Part shown: positions 21,863 through 32,893 of the stretch, in pieces | Layout: every line of letters starts with the position of its first letter | How positions within the stretch are numbered: the first letter of the stretch is position 1 | Assembly (NCBI GenBank): GCA_015680905.1 | Contig: CM027381.1 | Coordinates: 13,059,501 to 13,123,500 of the forward strand | Origin: Coptis chinensis | Taxonomy: Eukaryota; Streptophyta; Magnoliopsida; Ranunculales; Ranunculaceae | DNA length: 64,000 nt | Direction of reading: 5' to 3' | The notes under the pieces: generated by a model | Told to the model about the DNA's origin: nothing | The model's input: the letters and a program-made list of their open reading frames with translations, nothing else | The model's database searches: none | Position numbers and translations under genes: made by a program

Positions 21863-23387
21863 TGATAAAAGTAAAAACACTAGTTTTACCTACGAATACA
21901 ATTACGACAAGGTAAGTAAAGCTAAAACTTAAAAACTATTCTATATATCAAAGTTCTACACTCTCGATGCTATTGCAATAAGTGGAGTAGAGAATTCATT
22001 CAACTCCTAGTTCTTTAGAATTCACGTTAACTACGATAATCAGTCTATCAACATCAATGAGAGTAACGATGGAAATTATACTACGATGGCAAAAATAATA
22101 ATCAAGATGATATAATTCAACTACAGAAATACTAAATTGACAATATGATAATGAATTAGGGAAATTTGATTCCACCTTGATTCGACTTAATAAACTAATG
22201 AAGAAATGTCGTAATCCGAATTGAAATGCTTTCGCATAACAATTAGGTGTTTCTAATCCCTAATTGTTCATGGTAATCTCTACCAACTAACAACTAGCAT
22301 GTGAAACAATCAAACCCATTCTCATGGTGAACTAATTACTTTCTAGAATAGAATAGATTTTTACAAACAATTTCTCCGCTAACAACAATCAAGTTTCAAC
22401 AAGACTTTCTCAAACCCCTCTAATGGAGGTTTTAGCCTTGAATCATTATACTATCATTTCTAAAATAAAAACACATAGAACCACTCATTATTGAATAAAT
22501 GATTAAACTTATAAATCTAATGGAAAAATAATAATAATGATTCAAAATGAATTTAAAACTGAATTTATGAAATGATATTAAGACAAACTAATTATGAATT
22601 TAAGACAAATTAAAGCTAAATAAGAATTGAATCATAAACCAAATTGAAATGAGAAACTAATTCTTTTTATAAAACTAAATCTGATTCTAAATAAAACTCA
22701 TTCTTTGTTCTAAAACTAATTAATTGGAATGAAAACTAATTCTATCTTATTATCACTAAGTAAAAAACTAACTTAAAACTCCATTTTCTAATCTAGATCT
22801 AGGTAGCTTAAGAGCTAAGTCTTTGTCTCTTCATATGGAGGAGACCAGATCCACAAATTCGTTCATGGGTTGAGGAGCCATGTTTTGGGCCGGAAAATCG
22901 AGCCCAAAACCTCATCATTTCAATCCACAAAGGGCTTTCCAGTTGGAAATGACTTCAATAGCCTTTTTCTTCTACTTTTACTCTTCTGATTGGGTTAAGT
23001 CTTAAACCATTGGAAAGATCTTTCCAAGTAGGCCGTTTTGACATAAGGTAGGCCCAATTCCAAGGTCTGAGTCCAAAAATACGGCCTTTAGAAGTTCTGC
23101 TGACTTTTGTGCACTGTTTTTGCCCGCGTTGACTATGACTTTTCAGCTTTGACCGGGCTTTAAAAATGTTTTTTCTCCTTGAATCTTGGCCTTTTATCAT
23201 AGAACTTCTTAGCAACCAACCCTTGCTCATTTATCTCGTAAAAGGGGCGCATTTCTGCACATATTCGACTCCAATGCTTGAAATACATAAGAACAAAATA
23301 ACAGTACTAACTCTTACTTATTAATCACATAATTTGTCAAAAGTGATATTGTTAAAGAGTTAAAACTACAGTTTTGGGCTCTTATCA
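21863..23387 (-). repeat. Element 2 3' LTR
   Basis: A 1525-bp LTR, tgataaaag... to ...gggctcttatca. The equivalent of the TATA box (near 22835) reads ccatatgaag on the minus strand and is weak. It is next to the PPT at its right end. Confidence 0.92.
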
Positions 23388-25377
23388 ATCCACCCCCAAA
23401 TAGTATTTTGATTGTCCTCAAGCAAATATGAGAAATTAGCATAAGTGACCAAAAATGGAGTTCTAACTAATCTCATTTCGCCGAGTGCGATTGCATTGAC
23501 CATATGCAACAAGGCCTTAAACCACTAAAAAATTCCCTAGTAGGCGAGTTATAGCCTCATGAGAGTTTTCTAGTGAAGTTACTCACAAACTTCATCTATA
23601 CTACAACGACTAAGAAATAAAACTATTGTTTCCTTATTTATGTCTCAATTATCTATACATCTCACTAGCAATGAATACAGAATAATCAAGTCAAAACCTA
23701 AGCTAATATATGCATAATAATCAATCATCTACGAATAAACATATATACAATGAGTCATACTATGAAATGCACTAACATGTCCGTTTCTGAAACTTTGGAA
23801 TAACGTCCTTAAGTAGGTCCTCACATAAAAGTCAAGATAAAAATACTCTGATTTTTCAGCTCAAGTTTTGCTACTCCAGTGTGCAGTGGGCACACTTTAC
23901 CTTACAAACTCAATGACACACAAGGAGCCGAAGTCGATCAAACACATCTGCCACTTACTATCGCACTAACCTATTCCTAATTGAGCTAGAGGTATTTATT
24001 AGGTGTTGTAGGGATTTGGAGATGGTTTAAGAAGGAAGGAAATAGATATTCAAAAAGAACAAGTCTGAGATAATAGGGTCTTCATATTACGTAACTAGAG
24101 AAACCCTTGTTCTTTTGCTTCTACATTTTGTTTCCATCCTCAGACTTTTTTTTATTTTGGCTTTTTGACTCCTTTTATTCTATTTTTTGGAGTTTTTATT
24201 TTGTTTCTATTTCTATTTTTCTTTTCTTTTCTTTGGATGGAAACTTCTTTTCTTTTTCTTTTCTGAAGCAACTAACTAATTTTTGTTTACACAGGTTTTT
24301 CTCTTCTTTTTTCTTCACTCATCCCATTCTTAGACTCATTTTAAAATGGGTAGGTTGATTTTTTATTTTGTTTTGTTTTTGTAAAAGGGTAAAGGAATTG
24401 TGGTTTATGAAAGGCTAAAGAAAGGCTCAGAGGGGCGACTAGCGGAAAATAATTCATAGGTTTGAATTTTTGGCTATATCGATCCAAAGAGGGCCTAAAT
24501 TCTCGCTTAGGATATGGTATAGTGATTAAGCAAGTGGACGTGTGATTTCTCTATCCAGAATTTACTTCTCCCTTGTGTCATTTCTCAAATATTTCACTCA
24601 CATAAGGCTTTAGGCTATATTCTCACAGGATTTGTAGAATAAGTACTCTAGCCTAGATTTCAGAAACTTACTGCCAAACAATTATAGATACTCATATAAT
24701 ATATTTATAGAAAGATGCAAAGATTATTACCTACATATTAACCTAAGTTTGTAAAAACTATTCTAATGCAAAAGCTAACGTGAGACTTTTAGATTATTAC
24801 GTGCATAGAGAAAGAAAACAATACCAATATTCCTAAGTGTATAACATAACTTTTTATTTATTTATTTTTTTGAATTTTTAAACTTTTTACTAGAAAACAA
24901 ATGCATATTGTACATATCTATATCCTAATAGGTGCCTTAATTTACGTGTGTTTCTATGCCACCCCCAAACAAAAACATGTTTTGTCCTAAAAGTAAATAA
25001 TTAAGGAGGATAGGAGTTACCATTGAAACACCTGAAAATTTAGAGCATCTGCAAAACAAAGTTAAACCATACTAATATAGATTAAGAAAAATAGACGCAA
25101 CTCTATATGAGTTCCAGCCGTTATGGGGATAACAAGAATTAAATTGCTTGGGACATAAGCAGACACTAACTAAAACTAAAAAAACTTACCTTATCTCCAG
25201 TGTTTAAGAGTCATCATCCTCCTCTTCATAGGAGCAAGGTTCTTTGTTGTCCTGCCACGCTACGATAACTTGCCAAGCACTTCGCGGTGTATCATTAACC
25301 CGTGTTAACTTGTCAAGTGTTACTCGGTATGATGGGGTGTAAGGAGCAACCAAATGAGGTTGCACCTGCCATCTTGG
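23388..25377 (-). other. Element 2 3' noncoding region with PPT
   Basis: No gene is seen on either strand. The terminal PPT (about 23390-23400, ccacccccaaa on the plus strand) adjoins the LTR. The hairpin next to it is damaged (attgtcctcaag). An internal PPT-like tract lies at 24959-24969, with an AGGA-loop hairpin remnant (gttttgtcctaaaag, about 24979-24993). The low-complexity T-rich stretch 24130-24300 gives a phenylalanine-rich false ORF. Blocks shared with all relatives include 24480-24520 and 23930-23990. Confidence 0.82.
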
Positions 25378-26118
25378 CTAAGTCATAACTCGAAATGAAC
25401 GAACCACACAATTGGTGGGTCTCATGATTTCAACCCTAACCCAATCCGTGAACTGGGTACAAAATACAGGTAAACAACCACGCATGATGCGGCAAACCAA
25501 AATAGGCATAAGAAGATACTTATGCCTCATGCTATGGGCTCTCTTTAGACTAGCCACTAAAACTCTTGGAATGTCATATAGGCGACGTCCCTCAGCTAAA
25601 GCAAGGAAAACGTCACCAGCGGTACTATTTGCAGAAGTAAATTGCCACTCCCTTAAAATATTCATCAGGATGAATAACATGGTGGTGCCTACATTCAGGG
25701 ATAGGCTACCAAAGGCTATGTTATATCGCCCTTGGTCCATTACACGAAACACCCCTCCCCCAAAATACTCATGGAAATACGCATAGTCATAGAGGTATGC
25801 ATTATCAGTCATATATACCCATGTGTTTGTAGGATCAGGCAAAGGCAATCTTGAAACCAACGCTACCAAAGACTTACTGAATTCTAGTGGCGTGCCATCA
25901 ACTACGACGGAGAACTTTTCTCCTCCATCAGGTTGACAAAAGAAATTAACATTATTGTAGAAATATGTAGTAAGATGAGGTGAATACGAGTAGTCATCAC
26001 TTACCAGTAGATGTTGCCATCCTAACTGCAAGATCCTGTCGCAGAACCAACCTCCATTGGTCTCGCTTCCCAACAAGTCTTCGAAAGACTACTCCGATAT
26101 GATTGTAGGAAATGTCAT
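25378..26118 (-). pseudogene. ORF b of element 2, one premature stop
   Basis: The frame has 246 codons from ATG at 26118 and one stop: codon 10 is TAG where element 3 has CAG (Gln). Conserved stretches shared with element 3 include LQLGWQHLL, WVYMTDNAYLYDY, SLSLNVGTTMLF and YDIPR. The segment FYNNVNFFC...DGTPLEFSKSLVALVSRLPLP resembles proteins annotated as putative plant transposon proteins in Athila-type elements. No signal peptide or membrane span is visible, so Env-like activity is not supported. The order is PPT-like tract, promoter and leader, ORF b, PPT-like tract. Function unknown. Confidence 0.75.
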
Positions 26119-26443
26119 CACAAATAACACACTCTAGAACTGCTGCAAACAACCTTGGAACAACTCACAAAAAATCAAAAATTTCAGTGGCTACGAATGT
26201 CAGGGCGCGGGGTGCGCTCAGAAATAGCTTTGGTAGGGCGCAGGTCGCGCTTTGGTCTTGCTAGAGTTCCAGTGTTTTCAGTGCAGGGTGCGCTCTAGAA
26301 TGGTGTGTGTAGGGCACGGGCACGCACTCCGTGTATGAAAAGCAGGATGAAGTGAAAAACAAAAGGAAAAATTTAGAGGTTTAAGGTTAGAGATGAAAGT
26401 GAGATGTGTGGGTTGTGAATGTAGAATGAATCAAGTATATATA
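26119..26443 (-). promoter_or_regulatory. Putative internal promoter and GC-rich leader of ORF b
   Basis: On the minus strand a TATA box CCTATATATACTTG (tatatata at 26436-26443) lies about 320 bp before the ORF b start. Element 3 has CCTATTTAAACTCC at the same distance, followed by the same ATTCATTCTACA. The leader contains a stretch (26208-26330) homologous to the leader in front of gag in this same element (32632-32753), including a shared run of 17 bases, tagggcgcaggtcgcgc. A promoter role is inferred from the TATA box, position and conservation. Confidence 0.55.
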
Positions 26444-27124
26444 GGGTTTTAGTTTCTAAAATGAATCAACAAGTTGCCAAAAAAAATTTAAGGCAATTGC
26501 CGGAAACAAAATATTTCCAAAACCTAAAACGGAAACAACCCAGATTCATTATTCCAAAACAAACCTAATATCTTTTAGATTGAATTTAGAATAACAACTT
26601 CCTAACTCATTGAAATTTCATCCTACCACAATATCTAATCCTAGCCACACTAATATTGGCAACATTCCCAACTAACTTATTGCAAAATTACTTCTAAAAT
26701 GGTGGATTAGATAAAAGCAATGCTAAAATTAATAATACCACCCCCAAACAATTCGGGAAGGTGGGATTTACACAAAAATCATCGCATGCTTAGACAAAAC
26801 CCAATTTAAATTCAAATTCAAATAACAATTAACTATAGAAATTAAATTTAACAACTCAATATCCAATCTACTAAAACAATAAAAACAACATCAAAACACA
26901 AAATTTCCTAAACTACTAGCCACGAGATGAAGATGGGCCTTGGGATGAAGATGGGCCCAAGCCATTCGTCCTTCGGCGATGATGCTCATACCTCATAGAC
27001 TCCTCTGAAGAAGAACACATGCCTCACAGACTCCTCTGAGGAAGAACCCCCCCATGGGTTGCATGCATTCGAGAATTTCCACTCGGAACCGGCGCTGTGC
27101 CTCCATAAATGCCTTCATCTTTAC
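26444..27124 (-). other. Spacer between ORF a and ORF b, with PPT-like tract
   Basis: AT-rich DNA without a gene. A PPT-like tract lies at about 26741-26756 (plus strand accacccccaaacaattcggg). Element 3 has the same tract at about 44068-44083, followed by the same cgggaaggtgggatt, so its place between the two ORFs is conserved. Confidence 0.7.
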
Positions 27125-28090
27125 CTAACGATCATCCTCACACTGGATGATAGTCTCCATGTTAGCCTGGAGATCCGTTTGACCATTTTTGAGCAATTCA
27201 AAATTTGTCTGAAAGCTCTTTTGGTTATGTTGAATTCTAACCTGCCTAGTCCGTAAGTCTTCACAAATATTATTAAGGGAACGCAAGCCACGATACAGCA
27301 CTGACATGCATCCTAAATCAGAAGTACACCCCTCTAAGGCATTGGCATCAAAACATGCCGTGTCTTCCTCCTCATCATCCGAATCAACTACCCTATCCTC
27401 CGGCAACCTCCAAGTCTTTTGGATACACTCCGTAGAAATAGTTGCATTTGAATGCAACTTTAACATAATACGATCAGATTTTGTAATAGCTCTAAAAGAC
27501 ATCATGATCTTAGTGATCAATACAGGGAAGGGTGTAATACTTTTCCCAACTCCTCTAATCATATTTAATATAAAATCGAGGATGCATAATTAATACCTTT
27601 TCTCCTGCAATATCTAGAGAACATGCAGACAGTTCAAACCGATGTCGCTGACTTTCTCTTTCCCAATGATGTTCTTACCAATCCACTGAGCTACAGCCAG
27701 TTGGTTGGTTCGTAGAGATGACTGTCGGACACAATGTGATTTCGGATTGTACTGTCCCTCCAAGATGGTGTCTCTCATCAATGCAGGAACTCTAGTATAC
27801 TGGGATTCCTGTAAGGTGGCTTTGAGATGGGGTTCTGGCGTAATGCCTAAAATATCAGCCAACAAATCTCTAGAAACTTCTCTCCTTGTCCCAGCTATCT
27901 TCACAAAAATTTTCTGACCCTCTAACTCCCTTTTCTTATAAAATTGTTCTACCCAATCGGAGTGATAAAAGTCGTTCTCCGAATACCACAAACCTTTCCA
28001 ATTCCACTGAATCATTTCGTTACTGTAAAACAGCGCAAAGTGGTCGGCTTTAAAAGCTTGTTCTAGCAAAATTCGTCGTTTTTGAGCCAT
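27125..28090 (-). pseudogene. ORF a of element 2, two in-frame stops
   Basis: One frame of 321 codons from ATG at 28090 runs to a stop at 27125, with two internal stops about eight codons apart (around 27595-27615). At the first, element 3 has TGG (Trp). The N-terminal half has HFALFYSNEMIQWNW and VEQFYKKRELEGQKIFVKIAG. The middle holds VAQWIGKNIIGKEKVSDIGL and the end of the core is PFPVLITKIM. The C-terminal part is acidic (DSDDEEED) and then forms a likely coiled coil (residues about 265-315). No signal peptide or membrane span is seen. Homologues are 44538-45434 (element 3) and 35080-35820 (C). The domain resembles putative plant transposon proteins; function unknown. Confidence 0.75.
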
Positions 28091-29120
28091 TGAAGTTTGG
28101 AGTCGATTTGTGGGCTTGAGTGCAATGTGGGGAATGAGTTTGAATCAAACTCACTCAAAATTTTAGAGTGGGCACGGTGGTGGTTGGAATCTATTGGTTT
28201 TTTCTATATTTTTGGTGGTTTAAACTATTGATAATGGTGGTGGAGATGATGTGGAGAAGATTTGGAGTGGGGGAAACCTTTTTGGCGTCGTGGTATTTGG
28301 ATTTCTCTATTTTTTTTTTGGGTTAAGGTTTGGATGGTGTTAATGGCGGAATTAGAGGCGGAATGGAGAAATCGCGAACTGGTTTTGGGGTAGGAGACGC
28401 ACGTGTCGCGCACATGCGAGCGATATTTGGGCCCAAGCCCAATTTGATTTTTAACAATTTTGTTTTTATGCGCGCAAACTTAAAACTGAAATTCTTGAAA
28501 ATGATCAGCAGAGGATTTCCAATCCAATGATCCATAAGACCCTCTATTCTAACCGTGGGTAACATATAAAAAGATGGAAAATGCCTCAAAGTGCGTGAAT
28601 GACATAAGTTATGCGAACAAATGAAATCTAAATTTATAGATAATATTAACCTGAATCAAAATACGATTAAACGGCATAAGCAACAAAAATGAAAAGTTGA
28701 GCAATCAAGGATGGAAAGACCAACACCCCACCCCCAAACAAATTTTATATAACATAGTTTAGAAAATTTGTTTTAAACGTGGGTCTTTTAAAGCCAGATT
28801 CCCGAGACTTCCTAGATTACTATTTTTATGGTTTTGATATTTTTTTTGTTTTTATGAATACGGATTAATATAAGGAAAACAAAAAGCAATAAATACATAA
28901 TTCACACCATAGAGGAACATGACTCAAAAACTGAGAAAATATGCAAGAGTGGAAAACGTGAATTATGTTAAACGTGGTCTTAGGATCTGGTACTTACAGC
29001 CACACACTCCAAAGGGAGGGCCCGGTTACCTTAATGATGCACTTACCAAAATATAAGATTGGAATGGAGTACACCGAAAAATAAAATGAGTCTTTTATAG
29101 TCAGCTACTCAAGACTTTAT
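28091..29120 (-). other. Noncoding module between the gag-protease unit and ORF a
   Basis: No gene is seen. It holds a PPT-like tract (about 28729-28742), the repeat unit gggtcttttaaagccagattccc (28783-28807) and the conserved module 28900-29050, read on the minus strand as ggtaaccgggccctcc, ggagtgtgtgg and ctgtaagtacc. A GC-rich patch with tttgggcccaagcc (about 28425-28442) is repeated in element 3 at 45742-45755. Confidence 0.75.
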
Positions 29121-29830
29121 CTCAAACATATGTATATAATGAACATGCAGTTTACCATATATCAAAAACCGAAATAGTTACATATCTTGCCATAAATAAT
29201 TATCAGATAAAACACATCCAAACCCCATCAAGCACCATGATTTTCTACAACACAACTTAGTGAAATGAAAGCAAAGTCTGATAGACCTAGAACGTAACTG
29301 ACCATACACCTTCTTCTTCATTTTTGAACAAAAGGGTGTTCAAGTGAATGATCGTGAGAAAATGGATGTTTGTGGAAAATATGTTGGATATGGATAAGTT
29401 TTAGAAGAAAAGAATGGAAAAAATGAGAATGTGGGTTTAGCACAAAACTCATTCATGGTGTACGTAGGAACTACCTCAATTCTGAAAATGAAGGTGTCAA
29501 GTGCCTTTTCCTTGGGAATTATTTCCGTATTAGGAGGATTTAGAAAATCATTAAGCACAGAAGAAGCAAGAGGGTCAAGTGCTAACTCAAGGTTCCTTTG
29601 AAAAGGTGGAAGGTTGGAAATATTGGTGATGGAAGATGAATGAGTGACAGGATGATGTGAGGTGGATGAATGGGGCTCAGCTAGAGTTTCAGGTCTAGAC
29701 CATCAGAAGCCTTGAGATATGCAAGACATTCCTTAATAGGTGGGTCAAAAGAATCACTGGGATAGAGGGTGAAAAATTCATCTTTCGTCATAACGTCAAG
29801 GGATGAATGGATATTGATAGGGGGTTACTC
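29121..29830 (-). pseudogene. Coding extension after protease in element 2
   Basis: This is the homologue of 16391-17079 in element 1. The blocks are KDEFFTLYPSDSFDPPIKECLAYL, then the 72-codon frame 29558-29340 with NDFLNPPNTEIIPKEKALDTF and YTMNEFCAKPTFSFFP, then RSIRLCFHFTK, KSWCLMGFG and DNYLWQD. Stops and frameshifts break it. The match to element 1 holds at the protein level across this whole segment, which indicates a shared ancestral coding sequence in place of pol. The fold is not recognised. Confidence 0.65.
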
Positions 29831-30480
29831 GTGAGGTGGCAATGAAGAATTGCAAAAGAGTTGAAGGAAATCTTCCTCGACTTCCAGGGAGTTCTTGTTG
29901 AAGTTGAAACTTTTAAAGGAAAGGAATTTGTGCCTCTGATTATCAGGAAACGTGTTGTCAAAATAATCTTGAGCTAACATCTCGATCATGCTAACCTCTC
30001 CATCGACAGTCGTATCTGGGAACTGTTGCATCATTTTAAAAATATTTAAATCAACAGAGAGATGGCCAAAGGACAAGGACATCGAACCATTCGCGACCGT
30101 TTCTGAGCGCGTTAGCAGTAGCCAAGAAAGGACGCCCTAAAATGATCGGAACAAAGTCGTTAGCGACTTCTGTATCGAGGATAACGAAATCAGCTGGATA
30201 GTAGAAATACTGAACCTTAACAAGCACGTTTTCAACTACACCCTTAGGATACTTAATAGACCGATAAGCTAATTGTAACGTTATTTTAGTAGGTTGCATC
30301 TCTTGTAGACCTATTTGTTTATAAGGATAATAAGGGAGTAAGTTAATACTCGCGCCCAAGTCTAATAAAGCAGTCGTCGTGTGGGAATCTCCTAAGGTGC
30401 ATTGTACCGTAGGACGACCAGGGTCCTTGTACTTAACGATTCCATTATGTTCGGTTAAAGTTGGAAACTATTCAATTAAA
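29831..30480 (-). pseudogene. Element 2 aspartic protease
   Basis: LLDLGASINLLPYY carries the catalytic Asp (codon 30360-30362). It is followed by LQEMQPTKITLQLAYRSIKYPKG, DFVILDTEVANDFVPIILG and RPFLATANAL, which is a complete protease core. Upstream, KYKDPGRPTVQCTLGDSH is in the same frame. The first reading frame ends at 30051 by a shift, and the next frame (30082-29825) continues with LSFGHLSVDLNIFKMM. In Athila elements the protease is part of a Gag-Pol polyprotein; here no pol follows. Confidence 0.85.
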
Positions 30481-32369
30481 AAGGTGTCTTTAGAAATATT
30501 TGTCTTACGCCTAGTAGTGCACAACTCTTTGAGAAACTTAGCATGGTGAGGTAACTTTTTAATCGCTTCAAGAAAGGGTAGGTTTATCGTTAGATTTTAA
30601 AAAAATTCCCTAATCTCGTCAAAATTTGTATCTTTATTTAACATAGCTAGCCTCTGGGGAAACGGTAGTTTCTCTCTATATTTAGCATATGGATTAATCG
30701 GATGTTTAACCTTGGCCTTTTGTTTCTTCTATTGTGGTTTAACTGGTACTTCTACAGAGGTAGGTTCTTCAGTTACTACTTTGGTATCTAGTAAAATATC
30801 AGATGTAGGGGCAACGGGTGGGGTAACTATAGGCATAGTTACGGCATTATCAACCACTCTGCCACAACGGAGAGTGGTGATGGCTTTTAGCTCACCTACG
30901 TTTCCATTTTCGTTACTAGTATTACCATTCACCTCAATGGCTGAGTTTGTTGTTTTAAAATTAGGTACCGCTTAACCTAGAAACACACCTTTGGGTTGTA
31001 CTTTCTCTTGGGTTAACTGCTGCAAGGAAAGTTGGATGGACTATAAAATCTGTTGTTGGGTTTGCATAAAGGCATCGAAACGATCCGGTTGTGGAGGAGT
31101 AGTTGTTACAGTTGGTGTGACAGGAATTATCTCACGTTGATTATTAACAGGTGGGTTGTGATAGTTATAATTAACCGGAATGATACTTCTATTAGCATTA
31201 TAATTATTATAATTACCTTCTCCTTGTCCTTGTCTCAGTGGAGCATTATTGTAATTGTTTGCTTGCCTAACATTTTTATTATTATACGCTAGAGGTGTAA
31301 CTTGTTGATTATTTCACCAACCAGAGTTGGGATTTTGTCTCCAAGGTGCGTTAGGTTCGCTATTAATGGAACAAACATTGTCCGGCTGTGTGGATGGTTG
31401 TTCGTAGACTAGAGGACAATAGGAGTTGGGATGCACATGACTCAAACAGAAATTACATGGAATAAAGTTAATATGCATGACAGGGGTAGGCTTTTGTTGA
31501 ACAGAAATAGCTTCTACCTTTTCAGTGAGGGATTCAATTAGAGTTTTAAGCTCAGGATCGGATTTAACCTCAAACATACTGGTAGCCTTAACTGTTGAAG
31601 AAGAACTTGTGGAGCGGGAGATATCGTCACTACCCCCAGTTATTATTACACTTTGTTTGATCTTCTAAAAATTTATAAGCCTCTGAGGCTCCTTTACTGA
31701 GGAAACTAACCCCCCATTCATTATATCAAGGACCTCTTTATGGTGGTGTAACAGTCCCTTGAAAAAGGCACGAACTAACGTGTCTTTCGCAAGGTTATGA
31801 TGTGGACACTCTATAAGAAGGTCAGTGAAACGATTCCAAGCCTCTGAAAACGATTCATGAGGATTTTGTTAAAAAAAAAGAATCTTGGAAAGCATTTCAT
31901 CTGTCTTCAGTGGTTGGTAAAAATGTTCCATAAATAGTTGAACAAGTTTGGCCCATGAGTCCACAGAATTAGGCACTTGGGTAGTTAACCAAGACTCCGC
32001 CTTATCGGCCAGGGTGAAAGGAAACACCCTTAGTTTAATTTGTTCAGCACTAACCGTAGGATGATGGAATGTGGTAAGGAATTGTTCAATCCTACGCATA
32101 TGCTGATAAGGTTTTTCATTGTCTAAACTATGAAAAACGGGTAACAAATTAAATATATTTGGGGGGATTCGGAAATCCCCCACTAGGTCTGTAAGAACGA
32201 TGCAAGATTTCATGCTATCATTCAAGGCTTTGTAAAAGTCAGAGAGAGGAGACTCTCTTTCTTCAGCCATTATTTCAGGTATGGTGTGTGGTATACTAGA
32301 TAGGTGTGTGTGTTGACGTTCACGATAGATTACGTTAATTGTTTTTTCTCTACCTTACCTTAATCTCAT
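30481..32369 (-). pseudogene. Element 2 gag
   Basis: The family start ATG at 32369 reads MRLR followed by a stop. The long frame 32270-31869 (133 codons, MAEERESPLSDFYKALND...) could start translation further in. It contains CIVLTDLVGDFRIPPNIFNLL, the matrix/capsid-like block ending AESWLTTQV and HFYQPLKTDEMLSKI. A break near 31870 follows an A-run. Frame 31577-31314 holds the knuckle CNFCLSHVHPNSYC (CX2CX4HX4C) and NAPWRQ. The last part (30975-30480) reads GELKAITTLRCGRVVDN and KNLTINLPFLEAIKKLP, the usual join between gag and protease in this lineage. Confidence 0.87.
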
Positions 32370-32891
32370 GCAAGGCTAAGTCCAATATTAAAGAAACACG
32401 ACAACAATCAAAACAACCCTGATGTGCTAGTATAAGAACTCCTCTGATAGAAGATTCAAGGAGTGGAAGAAAGAAGTACCTGAATACCTCCTTGCTTTGC
32501 TTATGAATAGCGTCTTGTATACGCGAGCTCAGTGTATTTAACAAGTTAGAAACACTGAATAACTTGAAGAAATGGAAGTTTGTACTAACCTGTGAAAATC
32601 ATCGGGCTGTTTAGAAAAGGCGTGGATTGCACTCAGAAATAGCCTAGATAGGGCGCAGGTCGCGCCCAGGTCTAACTTGAGTTCCAGGCATTTCAGCACA
32701 TGGGGCGCTCGAACTTTGCCTTCTGAGGGCGCAAGGCGCGCTCAGGCTTTTTTTGAGAAATTGTTTTAGTTTCTGAACCAAACAATCACTGTTAGAACCA
32801 AACAAGGGTTGGTGGGTTTAATGGGACTTTGGTAAGACTAATAATACAAACGAAAACAAATCTAAATAGAACTAAGATGGCAGTAGCGCCA
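32370..32891 (-). promoter_or_regulatory. Element 2 5' leader and primer-binding site
   Basis: The primer site reads TGGCGCTACTGCC leftward from 32891, a diverged form of the tRNA-Asp complement (six leading matches). The leader holds a GC-rich stretch at 32632-32753 (gggcgcaggtcgcgcc, ggggcgctcg, gggcgcaaggcgcgctc) that is repeated in the leader of ORF b. Confidence 0.8.
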
Positions 32892-32893
32892 TT

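Noticed and set aside
24107-24358. Phenylalanine- and serine-rich 83-codon frame that looks like a membrane protein
   Set aside because: It reads the T-rich low-complexity strand of the 3' noncoding region. Similar frames at 41445-41723 share only this composition, and reading frames are not conserved.
25378-28090. Calling ORF a or ORF b an envelope gene
   Set aside because: No signal peptide, membrane span or cleavage site is visible, and the position after pol alone is not sufficient evidence.
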